DNA of 64,000 nt from Leptidea sinapis (Eukaryota; Arthropoda; Insecta; Lepidoptera; Pieridae). Both the position numbers and the translations under genes were made by a program. The DNA lies in assembly GCF_905404315.1 (NCBI RefSeq), contig NC_066292.1:1426001-1490000 (forward strand), read 5' to 3'. The notes beneath the pieces are model-generated. The model worked only from the letters and a program-made list of their open reading frames with translations, was not told the origin of the DNA and made no database searches. Shown one piece after another: positions 57,293-64,000 of the stretch; position 1 is the stretch's first letter, and the number at the start of each line of letters is the position of its first letter.

Positions 57293-58280
57293 TACTGTTG
57301 CCCGGCAACACGATACATCATATTGCACAATAAACGCCTATAACCGCCGATAAGGCTGATGGCTACGACTAGAAAGAAAATTATGATAAGTTAATCACAA
57401 ACATCTACAAGGAATTTATTGATTCTCAGTTCTTTTACTCTGAAAAGCAACAAAAAACAAAGGCATTAATATCGACGACAGCAACGGGTAACATCCGAGC
57501 GTAATGAGAACCTTATTAAAGTAATTAAATAATATTGTTCTCGAGCGAAGTAACGTCAGCAATAAAATATGAATAAATAAAAGAGAGCAGAACTCGATAC
57601 AAACAATAAAGCTAAACGTCGCGAAAGGTTCGAGGCGAGTTTGCTTTGCCGACATTACAGCCATCTAATGGACTATGTCTATATATACACATAACTATAC
57701 CTAGGTATATATAAATTTGTTTTCTATTAAATGTATCCTTGCCTGACACCCATAGTACAGGCTCTGCCTGAACATGCCTAATTTAAATCTAAAATCAAAT
57801 CTATAGGACATACGAAGTTAAGCTTCTGTGGCTTATAATAACTTTTTTATTAATACTTAAGTCACTAACGTACTTTTTCATGAAGAAGTGAAGTACATAG
57901 ACAACAGAATTCAATGAAAATTAAAAATATATTTGACATTAAAAATATTTTTTAATATTGGCGGATTGAAACAAAATAATTTTATTATTATTATTTCGAC
58001 ATAGTAATATTATGAATCTCAAATTTATGCGTTGACTCCTGTACTATCGATTTTCCGTGAGATGGATAGAAATGTAAATACAACGAGGGTAAGTACTTCG
58101 ATTGCTACAAACCGCAGGACAGCGGCCGGCAACTTAATATAATAAAATTCACACACTTTGTTAAAAGCCTCAGGAGCTAATCTTCGTCCTGTAACCGTTT
58201 AACACCACTCCCACTCACATCACAAATCACACACCTGCAATAACAATACACACAAATAGTCACACACTTATACACATACA
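57293..58280. other. no gene seen
   Basis: AT-rich. An 82-codon minus frame (57416-57664) has no recognised similarity. Confidence 0.5.
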
Positions 58281-58329
58281 TTCACACATAGGGCAAAGTC
58301 TCTTTAAACCTAGAGTCCATTGGACTAAC

Positions 58330-58600
58330 AGATATATTAGAACGTTAGTGATCTTCTCTCCATCCAGCCTAGCGAGCAGTTGGTCCGAGGTTCGAGTCTC
58401 TTTCTGAGAGACCCCGCGCCTGTGAGCTACATTTTCAGCTTATAAGGCCCACGCCAGGCTTCGCCGTAAAAGCCTTTTAGGGTCAACACAGAGGAGGTTT
58501 TTAGTCGGTAGGGGGTGTTTACACCCATGCCCGAAATATTCGCCCCGATTCGGGGTCTTCAATACGTCAATGTATTTTCCTCCTCACCAAAAAAAAATTT
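58330..58600 (+). repeat. probable tRNA-derived SINE
   Basis: CAGTTGGTCCGAGGTTCGAGTC provides a B-box-like motif followed by GGGGGTGTTTACACCC and an A-run near 58590. Only the B box is convincing. Confidence 0.45.
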
Positions 58601-59479
58601 CGATTGTTATAAAAAGGCTATTTCATACTATAACTTCTAATATTATATATTAACACATAAAAAGTAAGAAACTTATTGCGAATATTGGTAACGGTATCAG
58701 TATTCGATAAAATATAATTTCATGTTCTTATTTGTATGATTTTGTATCTAATTACCAAAATGAAAAGCTACTCAAGTAATTACCCTATTTTAATTCAAAG
58801 GCCGTTCTGAACAGATGCTTCCATTTTCAAAGATAAATCTTTTGACACGAGACAGCAGCATCGGTATTGAACGCGTTATTAATTAAGCCACAAATGCCTG
58901 TATTTCAACCTTAACACACCTGCAGACATCGGTGACCTAGTTCGAGCAGTGGCAACCGCAACATTGCGAACTGGAAAAACAACAGAAATCACGGAATCTG
59001 CATTCTTTAATTAAAGGCCTACCTAGTTGGATAGAACCTCAACTTCGGCTGCTTTTCCTGCTGTTATTGAAAGTTATCCTCATTTTTAATAAAAGTTGAA
59101 TGCGTCGTCCTTAGTAAACATTTAAAGCGTGTATATTTTAGCATAAAAATGTCGCATCTTCATTATTTTAATTGGACGTATGCGAGCAATGGCAATAACA
59201 GGTTTGTCATACTGACCTACATTTGACGACAAAGCAGAAAGCTTGTGGTTGTAAATGTTTTATTTCAACACACTATGACGAATTACTTTTTAATGTTTTC
59301 AGGTAAACACGCAACTTTTCTAAAATGCCGTGTCTTTGGCTAAATGCACAAAGTTGTGAATACAATTTGTCCCAGTTCCAACAACAGCAACATATAAGCT
59401 CAGTTATATTTGAGCCTAAAATTTATTACATTAAGGTTTTAGTCGTCATTTTTTCCACATATCTTTCGTCTTCTTCTTC

Positions 59480-59800
59480 GCGTGCCTCTCCGACTAGCTA
59501 AGGTTGGCGGTCAGCTTTGTAGTTTAAATTTTTTGTCCTTCGCGAGACGAAATAGTTCTGCCGCACTCGCGATGACTATCCACTCTCGGATGTTGAGCCA
59601 TGAATTTTTTCTGCGATCTACGCCTCTTCTTCCGGCAACTTTTCCCATCATGATGAGTGGTAGGAGTTCGTACCTCTCGTGCCTAAGCACGTGCCCCAAA
59701 TATGCGACTTTCCTCATCTTGATAGTTTGCATGAATTCGCGTGTATGATTGACGCGGCGCAGAATTTCCATTTTGTGACCTTGTGGGCCCAAGTTATGGC
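59480..59800 (-). pseudogene. non-LTR reverse transcriptase C-terminal relic, second lineage
   Basis: An open minus frame (59511-59792) with MEILRRVNHTREFMQTIKMR, KVAYLGHVLRHERYELLPL and GKVAGRRGVDRRKNSWLNIR. The pattern LGH..RH..YELL.LI..GK..G.RG.GR....WL is the C-terminus of a common insect endonuclease/reverse transcriptase family. Confidence 0.8.
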
Positions 59801-60025
59801 CAACATACGTCTATGTGCCCACATTTCAAAAGCTTCTATACGTTAGAAAATTAAACGCTAAAAAACGTTATAGATAAACGTAGAGAAGCTTTTTTTACCA
59901 CATATGACTAATTGGAATTTGAACCTGCGCCTACAGAGGCAGGCCATCTGGTGTATTAGCCCAACAGATGTACCTAGCTAAGCATACTATCTACTAGTTT
60001 TTTATCAGCTTCACCTGTTAAATAC

Positions 60026-60060
60026 ATGCATACATTATACATACATACATTACATACATG
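60026..60060 (+). repeat. (TACA)n microsatellite
   Basis: Imperfect ATACATTATACATACATACA repeat. Confidence 0.85.
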
Positions 60061-60483
60061 TTTGTTTGTAACCGACTCATTTGGGCGCTTTTTTGATTCA
60101 CTTTAAACGATCAGATTTCGTTCAAACATTGTAGATTTATCGTGGACCAATGACAAAACATTAATTTGATAAAATTATTCCATTTTTCAATTCAATAAGA
60201 TTTTTGTTAACTTATAACTATAACTTTCATCTTTTTCATTTTAAATTTCTTTTCTATTTTGTTTGATTACATCGAGTTTCATAACCGATATTTGAATGAA
60301 TTTGAACGAGTCTAATTATTTCAAACTAATCAAACTACTGTTTGAAGAACATTTCCTCGTCTACTCAGTTAACTAATAGCCTGAGATATTGATTATAAAA
60401 AGCAGGTCGAGTTATCTAATTATTTGTTAGAAACGTTAATCTCAACTGTTAATATTAACGGTTATTACATTAATTCTAACATT

Positions 60484-60960
60484 ATTATTTATTAGTATTG
60501 ATATTATACTACTATTGATATTATATTACTATATGGTGCCGAAACATGGACAGTCAAAGAACGAGAGAGACAAAGGATTGACTCACTAGAAATGTGGTGT
60601 TGGAGACGAATGCTACGAGTATCTTGGACACAACGCCGCACAAACGTCTCGATACTTGAAGAGCTCAAGGTGAAAGAAAGGCTTTCATCTATAGTCTGAG
60701 CCCGTATCCTCAGATACTTCGGACATATCACGCGACGTGGAGAGCATGCCATAGAGAGACTTGTTGTTCAGGGAAGGGTCAACGGCAGTAGGTCAAGAGG
60801 ACGCTCCCCCATGCGCTGGACAGACCAGATCAAAGCCCTAACCAATACTCCCCTCAACACATGTGCCAGAGAAGCAACAGCCAGGGATAACTGGCGTAGA
60901 ATCGTTCGTCATTCGACGTGACCACGACTGCTCTGTCAAGAGTAATCCGACGAAGAAGAA
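60484..60960 (+). pseudogene. non-LTR reverse transcriptase C-terminal relic, third lineage
   Basis: Plus frame YYGAETWTVKERERQRIDSL, EMWCWRRMLRVSWTQRRTN, EELKVKERLSSIV, stop, ARILRYFGHITRR, VQGRVNGSRSRGRSPMRWTD and a terminal NWRRIVRHST. Only one in-frame stop interrupts about 130 codons, so this is one of the younger relics here. Confidence 0.85.
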
Positions 60961-61504
60961 GAATTGATATTAATAAATTGAGTTTAATAAGTGATAACCT
61001 ACCAAGTCCTTTTTTCTACTATAAAAATAAGTCAGCTACAATATTGTAAAAGATTTTTGATATAACTGAGTCGTAAATATGTCCTGAAATTGGACCCTTT
61101 TACCCGACATGTGTATATTTACATATTACCTATGTTATTTACATAGGGTTACGGCGCCTCTCAACGATATTACATCGGCTATTTCCATTCATGTAGGTAT
61201 ATAGGAGATACCACAGCTATTCATACTTATGTTAATAAAGACAGTAATAAGATCTCTTTAAAATAATAATAAAAATAAAAGCAATAATAATTGTTTAATC
61301 TAAAGTTTGCCGCAGTATTATCAATTTTGTCACCCCACTTTAAGGTAATTTTGACACGAGTTATTTGAGTTTATGGGTTGGTGAGTAAATAAAATACAAC
61401 AGTTTCTACTGTGAAAAATTCAATTATCAATACATTAATACTTTGTTCCATGAATAGGAAGCTATTGTGTTATTTCCAGTGATAGCTTAATTATACCAAA
61501 AAAC

Positions 61505-61733
61505 ACTATAATAATTTATACGTGTAGATATATTGTGACAGCTATGAATACGTCAAAAAAAAGCGTCGAGATATTAATCTCTATTTTCAGCAACGCACAC
61601 ACACTAAAACAAAATGTGATACGTATCGGAAGTGTAAGAAGGAGCTTCTTACGCACATTAAAGCAATAAACCTGGCATGTCATGCGTTGACAAACAGCAA
61701 GAGGTCTCTTCATAGACATATAAATAATCTAAG
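61505..61733 (+). mobile_element. hAT-type MITE family B
   Basis: TAATTTATACGTGTAGATAT at the left, GACAGCTATGAATACGTCAA, CACACACACTAAAACAAAAT and CATATAAATAATCTAAG at the right. Confidence 0.78.
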
Positions 61734-61739
61734 CAAATA

Positions 61740-62390
61740 ATAAATTTTAATTAAAAATGTAGCACGGTACGGTTTGACTCGCTATTTGCCATTAGTTTAT
61801 ATTCATTTTAGTACTACCATAAATAGATTTTTCTACTACTTATGTTATACAATTTACACTAACAATATATGACAGCGATAGCCCTCCACAATTATACAAG
61901 TTTTTAAATATACTTATGTTAAGACTTTAAAGCAAGAGCCAAATGTCTAAGACTTTATTCATTAAATGATCTGCCATATTCGGGTATCATATTATCAACA
62001 ATGAAATAAAATTCTCATTCAGTGAAATATTTTATCTTCAATTGAATTGTTCGTGATAATTTAATTAAATTTACATTTCCTCAATTTAAAAACATAAATC
62101 TTAATTAATATAAATCCAGTGTCCTGATGTTTGTTTACACTGAACTCCTAATAGAACAGATTTTATTGGGGATTACTTAATGGAGTGCAGTTTAGTCAAA
62201 CTTGAGAGATAGGATAGTTTTTATTTCAATTAGCTATATAACATCATTGTTTGGGAAACATAATTATTTCTATTTCCAATATTTGTTTTATACGGACATA
62301 TTTTCTGTGAGAGAATTTATTGACGCACGGTTTCACAGTTCTGCTGTGAAATAATTTCATAATAATAACAGTATTTTATTTATTATGTAC
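61740..62390. other. no gene seen
   Basis: AT-rich sequence without recognised features. Confidence 0.5.
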
Positions 62391-62416
62391 AGAACTACGT
62401 GAGTCGGGTCAGCTAG
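62391..62416 (+). mobile_element. Helitron-like 3' terminus
   Basis: ACGTGAGTCGGGTCAGCTAG followed by T, as at 45502 and 51967; the rest is unrecognised. Confidence 0.45.
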
Positions 62417-62699
62417 TATTTTATAAAATTCTTTCTTTTATTGAAATCAATGAATTTTTACAAAAAACTAAACACAATGCAAAATTATAAACCGAAATAT
62501 AACAATATATTTAAAATCAATAGAATTGGATCTAAAGACAGACTTATATAAAGTTAAATAGATTGATAAAAAAAAAATTGGCAAAAAAACAACTGAATTC
62601 AAAAACACTATTGCAAAACAATAGATATGATGTTTACTAAAAAGCATAAAAGTTATTGCGTATTTTTATACAATCTAATTAATTAATCTAGTTCTATTT

Positions 62700-63112
62700 A
62701 CGATTAGTGTTATTCTTGGAATCGGTGGCCTTCCGCCGAGACTCGCTCTCGCCTCTCACCTCCTCGTTACCAAACCTTACCGAACTATCGTTGAAGTATA
62801 TTCTTTCCAATAAAAAAAGGAATCATCGACATCGGTTGGCGCGATATTGAGTTATGTGTAAATTTATCATCCACTATGCTATACGTATGTATAGCCAATT
62901 TTAGACTTTTATGGTTTTTGCATGGATTCCATTGTCAGATATGGACCAAATTACAATGGGACCACGCGGGAAGCACCAGCTTTCAAATAAAAAAAAATGA
63001 TCAAAATCGGTTCACCCAGTCGAAAGTTTTGAGGTAACAAACATAAAAAAAAAAAACAAAAAAAAGAACACCGACGAATTGCGAACTCCTCCTTTTTCGA
63101 AGTCGGTTAAAA
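62700..63112 (+). repeat. dispersed lepidopteran repeat, 3' end GAAGTCGGTTAAAA
   Basis: ACAATGGGACCACGCGGGAA, AAATCGGTTCACCCAGTCGA and CCGACGAATTGCGAACTCC up to GAAGTCGGTTAAAAA. The end is shared with 46.9-47.03 kb. Confidence 0.55.
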
Positions 63113-63538
63113 AAACACGTTTGTGTGATGCCAAAGCAATTGAAATGTTTATTTGTTGTGCCTTCCGTGGGTAAATCAACAGTTGAAATTGAACAACTCT
63201 TCAGTCACACGAAAAACACTAAAAGCAACTTGACAAAGAGAATATATATCCAAGGTCAAATGTTGTAAAACTGACCGTTTCATTTTCAGCAGTATTTTTG
63301 TAATACAAAAGCTGCAATTGTTTGAGGCTTGCGTGACGCTGTGATTAACATGAGATATGCTATACTTTAAATAAAAACCTAAAAGTTTTACGTAGAAATA
63401 GTCATACATGCTACGCCATATTAATTATGCTTAATGTATTTGTAATTATTTCTCGTCAGCGCAGTTGTATTTTACTTCATCAATTAAAAATGAACATACA
63501 TTTTAAATAGAAGTAGCGCATGAGAGTGTAGAGTTGGT

Positions 63539-63790
63539 TTTTTTTTATGGAATATGAGGACAAACGAGCGTACGGGTCACCTGGTGTTAAGTGATCACCG
63601 CCGCCCACATTCTCTTGTAACACCAGAGGAATCACAAGAGCGTTTAAGGAAGGTGTACGCGCTTTTTTTGAAGGTACCCATGTCGTAAGGTTAAGAATGA
63701 TAGGGTGCTGTGGCGGGGAAGGTCGCATAGGATATCTTGTAAGACTTATAAGTGCTTGTAAATCGTACTTTTTACCGTATTCTCTATATA
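63539..63790 (-). mobile_element. family F retroposon with A-tail
   Basis: T-run at 63539 (A-tail in reverse), GGACAAACGAGCGTACGGGT, GTTAAGTGATCACCGCCGCC and GGTGTACGCGCTTTTTTTGA. The minus-strand frame across it (PYARLSSYSIKK) is a typical spurious reading of this repeat. Confidence 0.7.
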
Positions 63791-64000
63791 TTATAACGCT
63801 CAATGAAAATCTCCAACTACAACGGTTGTGCAGTAGTGAATCGAACAGCAAGCAGATCGAATGCCGATAATGTTACCGGATTGGATACACAACCAGAAGG
63901 GCTTCTCTGCAGAAACAAAGGCTGTTGGGAAGACATGGCATGTCATGAAACGCGTAATTATAACCCAACTGCGGAGCACAACTATATGAGTAAACTAAAT

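Noticed and set aside
59925..59990. tRNA-like AGGTTCAAATTCC motif on the minus strand near 59.93 kb
   Set aside because: Only a B-box-like stretch is convincing; no A box or cloverleaf.
63480..63851. 123-codon minus-strand ORF
   Set aside because: It reads through the family F repeat; this translation is a common spurious prediction in moth genomes.

Overview
This is insect genomic DNA, almost certainly from a moth or butterfly. The evidence is a recognisable intron-split gene for the para voltage-gated sodium channel, AT-rich introns, and a repeat complement typical of Lepidoptera: Helitron-like ends finishing in GTCAGCTAG, A-tailed SINEs, RTE- and jockey-like retroposon tails, hAT-type MITEs and a mariner relic. 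No bacterial or viral gene was found.

The only clearly functional gene is para, read on the minus strand between about 9.76 kb and 0.14 kb. Fourteen coding exons could be placed with matching GT/AG sites and reading phases. Together they give 736 complete codons: the cytoplasmic N-terminus, all of homologous domain I (S1 to S6 with its pore loop) and most of the domain I-II linker. The gene runs off the left edge of the window, so domains II-IV are missing. Exon 2 is an 11-codon cassette at the position of an optional exon known in insect para genes. The coding exon with the ATG begins at a splice acceptor, so at least one non-coding exon lies upstream. GC-rich candidates flanked by splice signals sit at 10.7-10.8, 12.05-12.16 and about 15.57 kb, the last beside a CRE palindrome.

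From about 11.8 kb to 64 kb the window is a graveyard of mobile elements with no intact autonomous copy. At least nine fragments carry the C-terminal or 3' parts of non-LTR reverse transcriptase ORFs from several lineages. There is also a mariner transposase relic, a Penelope-type GIY-YIG fragment, Helitron ends and many short non-autonomous elements. Several insertions have clear target-site duplications, so the layering can be read: SINE family A inside hAT MITE family B (16.7 kb), B inside hAT-like family J (20.7 kb), and J inside a SINE A copy (43.9 kb). This closed loop implies the three families were active over overlapping periods. The J copy at 43.9 kb is a natural empty site for the B insertion at 20.7 kb.

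Other structures worth attention are two abutting perfect palindromes at 34.3 kb, a 36-bp perfect palindrome at 51.4 kb, a 464-bp Harbinger-like MITE with long inverted ends at 18.9 kb and a 391-bp hAT-like MITE with an 8-bp duplication at 32.1 kb. Element family letters used here (A, B, C and so on) are local labels, not database names.
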